Origin: Desertimonas sp963772825
GTDB taxonomy: Bacteria; Actinomycetota; Acidimicrobiia; Acidimicrobiales; Ilumatobacteraceae
Assembly (NCBI GenBank): GCA_963772825.1
Contig: CAVYYX010000009.1
Location: 62,001 to 126,000 of the forward strand
DNA: 64,000 bases
Reading direction: 5' to 3'
This document shows positions 17,599 to 26,167 of this stretch, one piece after another. Under the pieces are notes generated by a model. The model searched no databases and was not told where the DNA came from. It was given only the letters and a program-made list of their open reading frames with translations. Made by a program: the position numbers and the translations under genes. The number at the start of each line of letters is the position of its first letter. Positions within the stretch are counted from its first letter, which is position 1.

Positions 17599-19632
17599 GT
17601 GACCAACCCTCCTGTCGCGCCGACCCGCCCCCACGAGTGGAAGCGACCCGCCGGCGTCGTCGACGACCCGTGGGCGTGGCTCGCCGACCGCGACGACCCC
17701 GACACCGTCCCCTACCTCGACGCCGAGAATGCCTACGCCGACCAGTACTTCGCTGAGCCGACGCGAGCCGCCCTCGTCGACACGGTGTTCGAGGAGATCA
17801 AGTCGCGAGTGCAGGAGACGGATCTCTCCGTGCCGGTGCTTCACGGTGGCTGGTGGTACGTCACGCGCACGATCGAGGGCAGGTCGTACCCGGTGTTCTG
17901 TCGCGGCCGCGACGCTGTGGATCCGGACGTCGTGATCCTCGACTGCAACACCGAGGCCGAGGGCCACGAGTACTTCGACGTGCACGACGTGGCACCGTCG
18001 CCCGACCACATGCTGTTGGCATGGTCGAGCGACGTCGATGGCAGCGAGCGCTACACGCTCCGCGTCCGCGACCTCGCCACCGGCGAAGATCGTGACGAGA
18101 TCACCGAGACATCGGCATGGGGCGGCGTCGCCTGGTCGGCCGGCAACGATTGGCTGTTCTACGCGCGGCCTGACGACCAGATGCGCCCCTACCAGATCTG
18201 GCGACACCGCCTCGGCACGGAGCCCGCCAACGACGTCCTCGTCCACCAAGAGGATGACGAGCGGTTCTTCCTCGAAGTCTCGTCGACGCGCAGCGAACAG
18301 TGGATCGTGCTCACCGCCGCATCGAAGACCAGCGGCGAGTCGTTCGTCCTGCGTGCCGACGAGCCGGAGGCGACCCCGACGCTCGTGCGGCCGCGGATGC
18401 CCGACGTCGAGTACGGCATCGACGACTGGGGCGACCGGTTCCTCGTGCTCACCAACCTGGAAGCCCCGGACTTCCGCCTGATGGCCGCCCCGCACGACGA
18501 TCCGAGCACGTGGTCGGATCTCGTGGCCCACGAGGCCGGCCGGAGGATCACCGAGGCGGAGCCGTTCGCCGATCACCTCGCCCTGCACGAGTGGATGGCC
18601 GCCCAGCCGCGGGTCCGCGTGCTGCGCCGCGACGGCACGTCGGAGGTCCTCGACTTCGGAGCCGAACCGCACGATCTCTCGCTCGGCGCCAACCCCGAAT
18701 GGACAACATCGACCGTCCGCCTCTCCTACCAATCGCTCACCACGCCGCAGTCGGTCTTCGACCACGACCTGGCGACCGATGAGCGGGTATTGCGCAAACA
18801 GACCCCGACGCCGGGTGTCGATCTCGATGCCTACACCGCAGTGCGTACGTGGGCCGCTGCCGCCGACGGCGTCGCCGTTCCGGTCGACGTCGTCCACCAT
18901 CGCGACACACCGCTGGACGGCACGGCGCCGTGCGTCGTCTACGCCTACGGCGCTTACGAGTACTCGCTCGCGCCGTGGTTCAGCGTCGCCCGCCTCTCGC
19001 TGCTCGACCGCGGCGTCATCTTCGCCCTCGCCCACCCACGCGGCGGCGGCGAGCTGGGTCGCTCGTGGTACCTCGACGGCAAGCTGCTCAACAAACGCAA
19101 CACGTTCACCGACACGATCGCCGCCAGCGACCACCTCGTCGCCACCGGGATCGCCGACGGTGCCCGGTTGGCGTTGCGCGGCGGGAGCGCGGGCGGCCTG
19201 CTCGTCGGGGCATGCATCACGATGCGCCCTGAGCGCTTCGTCGCCGCCGTCGCCGAGGTGCCCTTCGTCGACGTCGTCACGACGATGAGCGATCCATCGT
19301 TGCCGCTCACGGTGACCGAGTGGGAGGAGTGGGGCGACCCCCGCGCCGAGCCGTACGCCAGCTACATGGCCGGCTACTCGCCCTACGACAATACGGTCGC
19401 GGCCGACTACCCGGCGATGTTCGTCACCGCCGGGCTCAACGACCCCCGCGTCTCGTACCACGAGCCGGCCAAGTGGGTGGCCCGCCTGCGATCGGTGGGC
19501 GCCGGCGTCGAGCGGCCGCTCGTGCTGCGCACGGAGATGGGCGCCGGCCACGGCGGACGCAGCGGGCGCTACGACGCGTGGCGCGACGAGGCCCGCGTGA
19601 TCACCTTCCTCGTCGCCGAGCTCAGCCGCTGA
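17599..19632 (+). CDS. Prolyl oligopeptidase family serine peptidase (S9, oligopeptidase B-like)
   Basis: 677 residues from GTG 17599 (MTNPPVAPTRPHEWKRPAGV), the start that puts the family's opening VVDDPWAWLADRDDPDT close to the N-terminus. Residues about 60-400 form the seven-bladed propeller; the C-terminal domain is the alpha/beta hydrolase. Catalytic triad: Ser near 530 in RGGSAGGLL, Asp near 615 in TAGLNDPRVSYHEP, His near 651 in GAGHGGRSGRYDAW. It cleaves short peptides in the cytoplasm, after basic residues in oligopeptidase B. It is divergent from the ferredoxin gene. Confidence 0.93.
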   Translation: MTNPPVAPTRPHEWKRPAGVVDDPWAWLADRDDPDTVPYLDAENAYADQYFAEPTRAALVDTVFEEIKSRVQETDLSVPVLHGGWWYVTRTIEGRSYPVFCRGRDAVDPDVVILDCNTEAEGHEYFDVHDVAPSPDHMLLAWSSDVDGSERYTLRVRDLATGEDRDEITETSAWGGVAWSAGNDWLFYARPDDQMRPYQIWRHRLGTEPANDVLVHQEDDERFFLEVSSTRSEQWIVLTAASKTSGESFVLRADEPEATPTLVRPRMPDVEYGIDDWGDRFLVLTNLEAPDFRLMAAPHDDPSTWSDLVAHEAGRRITEAEPFADHLALHEWMAAQPRVRVLRRDGTSEVLDFGAEPHDLSLGANPEWTTSTVRLSYQSLTTPQSVFDHDLATDERVLRKQTPTPGVDLDAYTAVRTWAAAADGVAVPVDVVHHRDTPLDGTAPCVVYAYGAYEYSLAPWFSVARLSLLDRGVIFALAHPRGGGELGRSWYLDGKLLNKRNTFTDTIAASDHLVATGIADGARLALRGGSAGGLLVGACITMRPERFVAAVAEVPFVDVVTTMSDPSLPLTVTEWEEWGDPRAEPYASYMAGYSPYDNTVAADYPAMFVTAGLNDPRVSYHEPAKWVARLRSVGAGVERPLVLRTEMGAGHGGRSGRYDAWRDEARVITFLVAELSR

Positions 19633-19652
19633 CCGCCGAGGAGGACGCCGAA

Positions 19653-19731
19653 CTGGGCGGCCAAACGCCCCAAATCCGGACCGGACGCCGCCCAGAACGG
19701 GAAATGGACCGGAGGCCGCCCAGAACGGGAA
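19653..19731. repeat. Repeat family C, copy 1
   Basis: About 79 bases with CTGGGCGGCC at the left and two GCCGCCCAG blocks (ACGCCGCCCAG and AGGCCGCCCAG), so either of two hairpins can form with the left arm. It lies in the gap after the S9 peptidase gene. A second copy with about 75-80% identity is at 46476-46559. Confidence 0.8.
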
Positions 19732-19742
19732 CGGTGGCGTTT

Positions 19743-19754
19743 GCAAGTACTTGC
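19743..19754. promoter_or_regulatory. Candidate LacI-type operator GCAAGTACTTGC
   Basis: Perfect 12-base palindrome 25 bases before the LacI gene. Its core AAGTACTT is shared with the palindrome in the HxlR/MFS promoter at 10527. Centre-symmetric, even-length sites are typical of LacI repressors, so autoregulation is likely. The 20785-20916 gap may hold a second site (CGCAAACATCCGTTGCA at about 20817). Confidence 0.65.
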
Positions 19755-19779
19755 GGGCTGATGTCGTAGAGTTGCAGGG

Positions 19780-20784
19780 ATGCGTCGGCGGCTTGCTCAC
19801 GTTGCCCGACACGTCGGCGTCAGCGAGGCGACCGTCAGTCGGGTCCTCAACCAGCGCCCGGGCGTCGCCGAGTCAACCCGCCAGGCCGTGCTCACGGCAC
19901 TCGACGTGCTGGGCTACGAGCGACCGACGCAGCTGCGCGGCGAGCGGGCCCGCCTCGTCGGGCTCGTCCTGCCCGAACTGCAGAACCCGATCTTCCCGGC
20001 GGTCGCCGACGTGGTGGGCGGAGCGCTCGCCCAACAGGGCTGCACCCCGGTGCTGTGCACGCGCACGGTGGGTGGGTTCACCGAAGCGGCGTACGTCGAC
20101 CTGTTGTTCGACCAGCAGGTGTCCGGCGTCGTGTTCGCCGGCGGGATGTATGCCCAAGAGGACGCTCCCCACGGCCATTACGCCAAGTTGGCCGAGCGCA
20201 ACCTGCCCGTCGTGTTCATCAACGCGGCCGCCGCCTGGCTCGACTTCCCGACCGTTTCGTGCGACGACTCGATGGCCGCTGAGCAGGCACTCGACCACCT
20301 CGTTGCCCTCGGCCACCGCCACGTCGGGCTGCTCCTCGGGCCGTCCGACCATGTCCCCAGCAACCGCAAGCGCGACGGAGCGCGGGATGCCGCAACCCGC
20401 CACGGCCTCGACATCCCAGACCGCCGGGTCTCCCGGTCGATGTTCTCCGCGGAGAGTGGCCAAGCGGCGTGCGGCGCACTGCTCGACGACGGCGTCACCG
20501 CCATCGTCTGCGCCAGCGATCCGCTGGCCCTCGGGGCGATCCGGGCCGTTCGCCGTCGCGGCCTCGAGGTGCCAGGTGACGTGTCGGTCGTCGGTTTCGA
20601 CGACTCGGCGTTCATGAAGTACACCGATCCCCCGCTGACGACGGTGCGCCAGCCGATCGAGACGATGGGCCGGGCGGCCGTCGACCGGCTGATGAGCCAG
20701 CTCGAAGGTCGCGACGACGGCCCGACCGAGTTGCTCTACGCACCGGAACTGGTCGTGCGGTCGTCCACCGGCAGTGCCAGGTAG
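19780..20784 (+). CDS. LacI-family transcriptional repressor
   Basis: 334 residues. Helix-turn-helix at the N-terminus: RLAHVARHVGVSEATVSRVL then NQRPGVAESTRQAVLTAL. The effector domain starts at LVGLVLPELQNPIFPAVADV and closes with SVVGFDDSAFMKYTDPPLTT. Directly upstream of an alpha-glucosidase and an ABC sugar importer, so it probably represses these in the absence of an alpha-glucoside. Confidence 0.94.
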   Translation: MRRRLAHVARHVGVSEATVSRVLNQRPGVAESTRQAVLTALDVLGYERPTQLRGERARLVGLVLPELQNPIFPAVADVVGGALAQQGCTPVLCTRTVGGFTEAAYVDLLFDQQVSGVVFAGGMYAQEDAPHGHYAKLAERNLPVVFINAAAAWLDFPTVSCDDSMAAEQALDHLVALGHRHVGLLLGPSDHVPSNRKRDGARDAATRHGLDIPDRRVSRSMFSAESGQAACGALLDDGVTAIVCASDPLALGAIRAVRRRGLEVPGDVSVVGFDDSAFMKYTDPPLTTVRQPIETMGRAAVDRLMSQLEGRDDGPTELLYAPELVVRSSTGSAR

Positions 20785-20916
20785 CCCGGCCACTCGCTGG
20801 CAGCTCGCTTACATCTCGCAAACATCCGTTGCATTCCTGCGAAAGTTTGGTCACTTCTTGCATCATCCCGTCGCGTTTGCTTAGGTGTCCCCGGGTCATT
20901 CGAGGGGGAACTATCC

Positions 20917-22560
20917 GTGGGAGCAAGCGAGCAGGAGGCATGGTGGCGCGACGCCGTCATCTACCAGCTCTACGTGCGTAGCTTCGCCGACGCCAACGGC
21001 GACGGCGTCGGCGACCTCGCCGGTGTGCGGGCCCACCTCGGCTACCTCCACGACCTGGGCGTCGACGCCATCTGGTACAACCCCTGGTACGCCTCGCCGC
21101 TCGCCGATGGCGGCTACGACGTCGCCGACTACCGGGCGATCGACCCGGCCTTCGGCACGCTCGCCGAGGCCGAGGCATTGATCGCCGAAGCGCTCGGCCT
21201 CGGCATCCGCACGATCATCGACGTCGTTCCCAACCACGTCTCCGACCAGCACCCGTGGTTCATCCAGGCCCACGCCGGCGGGCCGGCCTCGCCGATGCGC
21301 GACCGCTTCTGGTTCCGCCGGGGCCGAGGCCCCGGCGGCAACGAGCCACCCAACAACTGGACGTCGCATTTCGGCGACTCCGCCTGGACCCGTACGAAGA
21401 ACCCTGACGGCACCCGCGGTGACTGGTTCCTGCACCTCTTCGCCCCCGCGCAGCCCGATCTCAATTGGGCCGACGCCGCCGTGCGCGAGGAGCACGAGGA
21501 CATCCTGCGCTTCTGGTTCGACCGCGGCGCCGCCGGCATCCGCATCGACTCAGCGGCGTTGGCGATCAAGGACCCGGCGCTGCCCGATCTCGGGGAGGTC
21601 GCCCCAGGTTCGGACCACCCGTTCGTCGACCGCGACGAGATCCACGACGTGTACCGGTCGTGGCGCTCGATCGCCGACTCGTACGACCCGCCACGTGCCT
21701 TGATCGGCGAGGTGTGGCTGGAGGACCGAGAGCGCTTCGCCCGCTACCTGCGCCCCGACGAGCTGCACGCCGCCTTCAACTTCGACTTCCTCGCCTGCCC
21801 CTGGAAAGCCGCCGCCCTGCGCGCCTGCATCGACGACACGCTGGCCAGCCATGCGCCCGTCGACGCGCCGCCGTCGTGGGTGCTTTCCAACCACGACGTC
21901 ACCCGCGTGGTCACGCGCTACGGCCGCGCCGACACGACGTTCTCGTTCGCCGCCAAGCGCATCGGTACTCCCACCGATCTCGAGCTCGGCACGCGGCGGG
22001 CGTGCGCCGCCGTGCTGCTCGTCGCCGCCCTGCCCGGAACGCTCTACGTCTACCAGGGCGAGGAGCTCGGACTCCCCGAGGTCGAGGACCTGCCGCTCGA
22101 GCAGCTGCAGGACCCGATGCACTTCCAATCCGGCGGCACCGATCCGGGACGCGACGGCTGCCGCGTCCCGTTGCCGTGGGCCGACTCACAATCGCCGTAC
22201 GGCTTCGGGCCGGAAGGCAGCACGCCATGGCTGCCCCAACCGCCGACGTGGGCAGCGTTGTCGGTCGCCGCCGAAACGGACGACCCGACGTCGATGCTCA
22301 CGCTCTATCGCGACGTGATCGCCGTCCGCCGCGGGCTTGTCGGCACCGCCGAGTCGATCGCCTGGCTCGACGCCGAGCCGGGTGTTCTGGCGTTCGCCCG
22401 TGGCGACGTCGCCTGCGTCGTCAACCTGTCCCCCGGTCCCGTCCAGCTGCCTGCCGGGACCGTCTTGATCACCAGTGGACCACTGGACGGCGACCGGCTT
22501 CCGGTCGATTCGGCGGCATGGGTCCAACTCGACAACCACCAACCAGACCCGGAACAGTAA
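20917..22560 (+). CDS. GH13 alpha-glucosidase (alpha-amylase family)
   Basis: 547 residues from a GTG with GAGGGGGAA upstream. Family motifs: VIYQLYVRSFADANGDGVGD, TIIDVVPNHVSDQHPWF, nucleophile Asp near 211 in GIRIDSAAL, acid/base Glu near 265 in LIGEVWLED, and the third Asp near 327 in SNHDVTR. This matches the oligo-1,6-/alpha-1,4-glucosidase branch (GH13 subfamily 23/30 type). No signal peptide, so it acts in the cytoplasm on sugars brought in by the ABC importer encoded next. The LacI gene upstream is its likely regulator. Confidence 0.92.
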   Translation: MGASEQEAWWRDAVIYQLYVRSFADANGDGVGDLAGVRAHLGYLHDLGVDAIWYNPWYASPLADGGYDVADYRAIDPAFGTLAEAEALIAEALGLGIRTIIDVVPNHVSDQHPWFIQAHAGGPASPMRDRFWFRRGRGPGGNEPPNNWTSHFGDSAWTRTKNPDGTRGDWFLHLFAPAQPDLNWADAAVREEHEDILRFWFDRGAAGIRIDSAALAIKDPALPDLGEVAPGSDHPFVDRDEIHDVYRSWRSIADSYDPPRALIGEVWLEDRERFARYLRPDELHAAFNFDFLACPWKAAALRACIDDTLASHAPVDAPPSWVLSNHDVTRVVTRYGRADTTFSFAAKRIGTPTDLELGTRRACAAVLLVAALPGTLYVYQGEELGLPEVEDLPLEQLQDPMHFQSGGTDPGRDGCRVPLPWADSQSPYGFGPEGSTPWLPQPPTWAALSVAAETDDPTSMLTLYRDVIAVRRGLVGTAESIAWLDAEPGVLAFARGDVACVVNLSPGPVQLPAGTVLITSGPLDGDRLPVDSAAWVQLDNHQPDPEQ

Positions 22561-22572
22561 GGAGCAACCATC

Positions 22573-23943
22573 ATGCGAAACCGGTACCGAACCGCCGTGC
22601 TCGCGGCCTGCGGCGCATTCGTCGTCACGCAAGCCGCCGCCGGCCTCGTCAGCGCCCAGCGCCCGGCCTCGGCGGAGGAGGTCACCATCTCGGTGAGCAA
22701 CCTGCCACCGAGCACCGAGGCAGGTGCCCGCGAAGCGTTCCTCGAGCGCGTCGCGGCCTTCGAGGAGGAGTACCCGAACATCACCCTCGAGCCCAACGAG
22801 TACGAGTGGGACGTCGCCACGTTCGCGGCGCAACTGGCCGGCGGCACGCTGCCGACGGTGTTCCAGATCCCGTTCACCGACTCGCAGGGACTCATCGAGC
22901 GCGGCCAGGTCGCGGACATCTCCGCCGAGGTCGAGCAGCTGCCGTACGCCGCCGACTTCAACCCCAACGTGCTGACCGTCGTACAGAACCCGGAGGGCGC
23001 CACGTTCGGCGTGCCGATCGCCGGCTACAGCATCGGCCTGCACTACAACCGGGCGCTGTTCGAGGAGGCCGGCCTCGACCCGGACGCTCCGCCGACCACG
23101 TGGGCCGAGGTGCGCGAGGCATCGGCCGCCATCGCCGAGGCCACCGGCCAGGCCGGCTTCGCCCAGATGTCGCAGAACAACACCGGCGGCTGGATGCTGA
23201 CGACGCTGAGCTACGCCTTCGGCGGCCGCCTCCAGGAAGTGACCGCTGAGGGCGTCGAGGTCACGATCGACAACCCCGGCACCACCGCCGCCCTCGAGTA
23301 CCTCAAGGGACTGCGCTGGGAGGACAACTCGATGGGGTCGAACTTTCTGTTCGACTGGGGCACGATCAACCAGGCCTTCGCCGCCGGCCAGGTCGGCATG
23401 TACATGGGCGGCTCCGACGTCTACAACAGCCTGGTGACCGAGAACGGCATCGATCCGGCCACCTACGGCTTGACGGTGATCCCGCTCGAGGGTGAAGCAC
23501 CCGGTGTGCTCGCCGGTGGCACGGTCGCCGCCGTGCGTGCCGACGCGGACGATGCCGAGCGCGACGCCGCCGTGAAGTGGATCGACTTCTTCTACATGGG
23601 CAAGCTCACCGACGAGGCTGCCGCCGTCGCCGACGCCGAGGCGCTCGCCGTCAACGATGCACCGATCGGCACGCCTGCGCTGCCGATCTTCAGCGCCGAG
23701 CAGCTCGCCCAGTCCGATGCGTGGGTCGCCGACCTCGTCAACGTGCCCCAGGAGCAGATGGCCCCGTTCAAGGACGCCTTCCTCGATCAGCCGCTGATCC
23801 CCGAGCCGCCGGCCAACACCCAGGAGATGTACGCGATCCTCGACACGGTCGTGCAGACCGTGCTCACCGAGGAGGACGCCGACATCGCCGCCCTGCTGGC
23901 CCAGGCCGACGCTGACGTGACCGCCCTGGTCGAGTCCGCCTGA
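22573..23943 (+). CDS. Extracellular sugar-binding protein of an ABC importer
   Basis: 456 residues; AAGGAG nine bases before the ATG. A signal sequence spans the first 37 residues (cleavage probably near ASAEE). The stretch LAAC13 looks like a lipobox but is too close to the N-terminus to be convincing. The family 1 binding-protein segments ITLEPNEYEWDVATFAAQLA and VPIAGYSIGLHYNRALFEEA are clear. The operon context (GH13 upstream, two permeases downstream) suggests alpha-glucosides as substrate. Confidence 0.92.
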   Translation: MRNRYRTAVLAACGAFVVTQAAAGLVSAQRPASAEEVTISVSNLPPSTEAGAREAFLERVAAFEEEYPNITLEPNEYEWDVATFAAQLAGGTLPTVFQIPFTDSQGLIERGQVADISAEVEQLPYAADFNPNVLTVVQNPEGATFGVPIAGYSIGLHYNRALFEEAGLDPDAPPTTWAEVREASAAIAEATGQAGFAQMSQNNTGGWMLTTLSYAFGGRLQEVTAEGVEVTIDNPGTTAALEYLKGLRWEDNSMGSNFLFDWGTINQAFAAGQVGMYMGGSDVYNSLVTENGIDPATYGLTVIPLEGEAPGVLAGGTVAAVRADADDAERDAAVKWIDFFYMGKLTDEAAAVADAEALAVNDAPIGTPALPIFSAEQLAQSDAWVADLVNVPQEQMAPFKDAFLDQPLIPEPPANTQEMYAILDTVVQTVLTEEDADIAALLAQADADVTALVESA

Positions 23944-23954
23944 CAGCTGGTGCT

Positions 23955-25013
23955 GTGAAGGCTTCATGGCGGGGGGTTCGGGGGGCACAGGCTCCGCCGG
24001 AGCCCCCCGCCATGGTCAGATCCGGCTTTGCCGGTCCGACCAATGAAGCTGGGCCCGGCCGCAGGCCGCTCCTCACAACCTCGGCCGAACGGAGCAAGCG
24101 AGCGCAGCGAGCGAAGCGAGTGAGGTCGACACAGCCGACCGGGGGCGGGTGGCTGAGCACCATCCTCCTCACGCTCCCGCTGCTGCTGACGTTCACGTAC
24201 TTCTCGTGGTGGCCGCTGGTCCGTGCGGTCGTGATCTCGTTGCAAGAGACCAACCTCGTCGACAGCGCCAGGTGGGTCGGCCTCGACAACTTCCGCCGGG
24301 TCCTCGACGATCCGCTGCTGGCGACGGCGGTCAAGAACACCCTGTGGTTCACGTTCCTCGCCCTCGTCTTCGGCTATCCGGTCCCGATCGTCCTCGCCGT
24401 GTTGATCAGTGAGGTCCGGCGATGGCGGGGCCTCTACGCCGGCCTCGCCTACCTGCCGGTGGTCATCCCGCCGGTCGCCTCGATCCTCCTCTGGAGGGTC
24501 TTCTACGACGCCAACCCGACCGGGACGTTCAACACGATCCTCGGTTGGATCGGGCTCGGTCCATATCCGTGGTTCCAGGACAAGTCGTGGGCGATGCCCT
24601 CGATCGTGCTCCTCGCCACCTGGTCGGCGGCCGGCGCCACGGTGATCATCTACCTGGCAGCCCTGACGGGCGTGAACAGCGAGCTGTACGAAGCCGCCGA
24701 GGTCGACGGCGCTTCGCTGTGGGGGAAGATCTGGCACGTCACGCTGCCCCAGCTGCGGACCGTGCTGTTCGTGACGCTGATCCTCCAGCTGATCGGCACC
24801 CTGCAGATCTTCACCGAACCATTCCTCCTGACGCAGGGCGGCCCGGCCAACGCGACGCTCACCGTGATGCTGCTGGTCTACCGCTACGCCTTCGGCTCGG
24901 GCGGCGGCGGTGACTACGGGGCGGCGGCAGCGCTGAGCCTGATGCTCGCCGGCTGCCTCGCGGCCTTCACCGCGGTGTACTTCCGAGCGACGAGAAGTTG
25001 GTCGATCCGGTGA
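23955..25013 (+). CDS. ABC sugar transporter permease (MalF type), with repeat-encoded N-terminus
   Basis: 352 residues if GTG 23955 is used, 297 if GTG 24120 is used. The permease proper begins at about STQPTGGGWLSTILLTLPLL; six membrane segments follow and the EAA loop is LYEAAEVDGASLWGKIWHVT. The 55 codons before GTG 24120 are encoded by an interspersed repeat (23968-24129) that happens to be open in this frame. They are rich in Arg, Pro and Gly and unlike any permease N-terminus. I favour 24120, but translation of the repeat cannot be excluded. Confidence 0.88.
   Translation: MKASWRGVRGAQAPPEPPAMVRSGFAGPTNEAGPGRRPLLTTSAERSKRAQRAKRVRSTQPTGGGWLSTILLTLPLLLTFTYFSWWPLVRAVVISLQETNLVDSARWVGLDNFRRVLDDPLLATAVKNTLWFTFLALVFGYPVPIVLAVLISEVRRWRGLYAGLAYLPVVIPPVASILLWRVFYDANPTGTFNTILGWIGLGPYPWFQDKSWAMPSIVLLATWSAAGATVIIYLAALTGVNSELYEAAEVDGASLWGKIWHVTLPQLRTVLFVTLILQLIGTLQIFTEPFLLTQGGPANATLTVMLLVYRYAFGSGGGGDYGAAAALSLMLAGCLAAFTAVYFRATRSWSIR
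23968..24129 (+). repeat. Interspersed repeat family F, copy 1
   Basis: About 162 bases, homologous (roughly 75-80% by eye) to the reverse complement of 39691-39856. Landmarks in order: GGCGGGGGGTTC, CTCCGCCGGAGCCCCCC, the hairpin GATCCGGCTTTGCCGG, GGCCGCAGGCC, CGAACGGAGCAAGCGAGCG and GCGAAGCGAGTGAGGTCGA. It sits between the binding-protein gene and the permease and runs into the permease coding frame. Confidence 0.85.
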
Positions 25014-25039
25014 ATCTCGACTGGAAGTGCCTCCACGGT

Positions 25040-25108
25040 TGCGAGCGACGAGGCGCCAGCCGAGGAGCGGCCGGCAACGCGCGGCCTGCGTGGCCGGGGA
25101 ACGCAATG
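25040..25108 (+). repeat. Interspersed repeat family G, copy 1 (ends on a start codon)
   Basis: Starts GCGAGCGACGAGGCGCCAGC and ends CTGCGTGGCCGGGGAACGCA, immediately followed by the ATGA of the second permease gene. The terminal GGGGAA, five to six bases before ATG, can act as a Shine-Dalgarno. The same right end abuts start codons at 26051, 26144 and (minus strand) 33533. Confidence 0.85.
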
Positions 25109-25981
25109 AATCGCAGTGTGCTTTCGCCGATCGACCGGCAGCGGCCGACGGTTCGCTGGTGGCTGCGCGTCGTCAACGCTCTGTTGCTCGTCGTGCTGGT
25201 CATCGTCGGCTTGGGACCGTTGCTGTGGCTCGCCAAGTCGGCGATCTCGACGACGCAGGACACCCTGCGATCTCCGATGAGCCTGTGGCCGAGCGGCTTC
25301 GACGTCGAGAACCTCGTCACGGCCTGGAGTGACGCGCAGATCGGCAAGTACTTCTTCAACACGGTCAAGATCGCCACCGGCGCATGGTTCGCTCAAGTCA
25401 TCGTCGCCGTCACCGGCGGGTTCGTGCTCGGTGTGCTGCGCCCGTGGTACGCCCGCTTCCTCACCGGTGCCGTGCTCGTGACGTTGTTCGTCCCGCCCGT
25501 CGTCCTGCTCGTCCCGTTGTTCCTGACCGCTCTCGACCTGCCGATCTTCGGCGTGTCCCTGCTCAACTCGTACTGGGGGATCTGGCTGCCGGCCGGGGCC
25601 AGCGCCTTCAACGTCGTGCTCGTCAAGCGGTTCATGGAGAACCTGCCGACGGAGATCATCGAAGCGGCCCGTGTGGACGGTGCCGGGCCAGTGCGTCTTC
25701 TGTGGTCGATCGTCCTGCCGCTGTCCAAGCCGGTCATCGGCGTCGTGTCGGTGTTCGCCGTGCTGCTGACGTGGAAGGACTACCTGTGGCCGCTCGTCGT
25801 GCTCCCCGATCCCTCCATCCAACCGCTATCGGTGCGTCTGCCGTTAGTTCGCGACACCCTGCAGCTCGACGTGTTCCTCGCCGCCCTGGCGATCTCGATG
25901 GTCCTGCCGATCGGCCTGTTCATCGTGTTCCGGCGCTACTTCATCGGCGGCGATGCGATGAGCGGGGCGATCAAAGGCTGA
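25106..25981 (+). CDS. ABC sugar transporter permease (MalG type)
   Basis: 291 residues from ATG 25106 (MNRSVLSPIDRQRPTVRWWL). An upstream in-frame start at 24998 would add 36 residues encoded mostly by repeat G, so I reject it. Six membrane segments; the EAA loop is IIEAARVDGAGPVRLLWSIV. Its ribosome site appears to be supplied by the GGGGAA at the end of the repeat. The last codons (MSGAIKG, stop) are the start of a 93-base tandem repeat that follows. Confidence 0.92.
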   Translation: MNRSVLSPIDRQRPTVRWWLRVVNALLLVVLVIVGLGPLLWLAKSAISTTQDTLRSPMSLWPSGFDVENLVTAWSDAQIGKYFFNTVKIATGAWFAQVIVAVTGGFVLGVLRPWYARFLTGAVLVTLFVPPVVLLVPLFLTALDLPIFGVSLLNSYWGIWLPAGASAFNVVLVKRFMENLPTEIIEAARVDGAGPVRLLWSIVLPLSKPVIGVVSVFAVLLTWKDYLWPLVVLPDPSIQPLSVRLPLVRDTLQLDVFLAALAISMVLPIGLFIVFRRYFIGGDAMSGAIKG

Positions 25982-26167
25982 CAGCGACTGCGAGCGACGA
26001 GGCGCCAGCCGAGGAGCGGCCAGCAACGGCCTGCGTGGCCGGGGAACGCAATGAGCGGGGCGATCAAAGGCTGACAGCGACTGCGAGCGACGAGGCGCCA
26101 GCCGAGGAGCGGCCAGCAACGGCCTGCGTGGCCGGGGAACGCAATGAGCGGGGCGATCAAAGGCTGA
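25958..26167 (+). repeat. 93-base tandem repeat containing repeat G
   Basis: The final 24 bases of the permease gene (ATG to TGA, reading MSGAIKG-stop) occur three times, at 25958, 26051 and 26144, exactly 93 bases apart. Two identical copies of repeat G (25989-26050 and 26082-26143) fill the intervals. The layout equals two G elements each flanked by direct copies of the gene end. The third copy supplies the stop codon of the convergent MauE-like gene. Confidence 0.93.

Noticed and set aside
17353..19812. Long minus-strand open frame (819 codons) opposite the S9 peptidase gene
   Set aside because: It is antisense to a gene with a full catalytic triad, its sequence is His/Arg/Val low-complexity of the type produced opposite GC-rich genes, and it contains no motif.
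22186..23988. 600-codon minus-strand frame across GH13 and the binding protein
   Set aside because: Crosses two real genes antisense; no recognisable motif or ribosome site.
24998..25105. Upstream start for the second permease
   Set aside because: The extra 36 residues are mostly encoded by repeat G; ATG 25106 has GGGGAA in front and gives a normal permease N-terminus.
25958..26167. CRISPR-like array
   Set aside because: The 93-base units are identical throughout, so there are no unique spacers; it is a tandem duplication of a gene end plus repeat G, and no cas gene is present.
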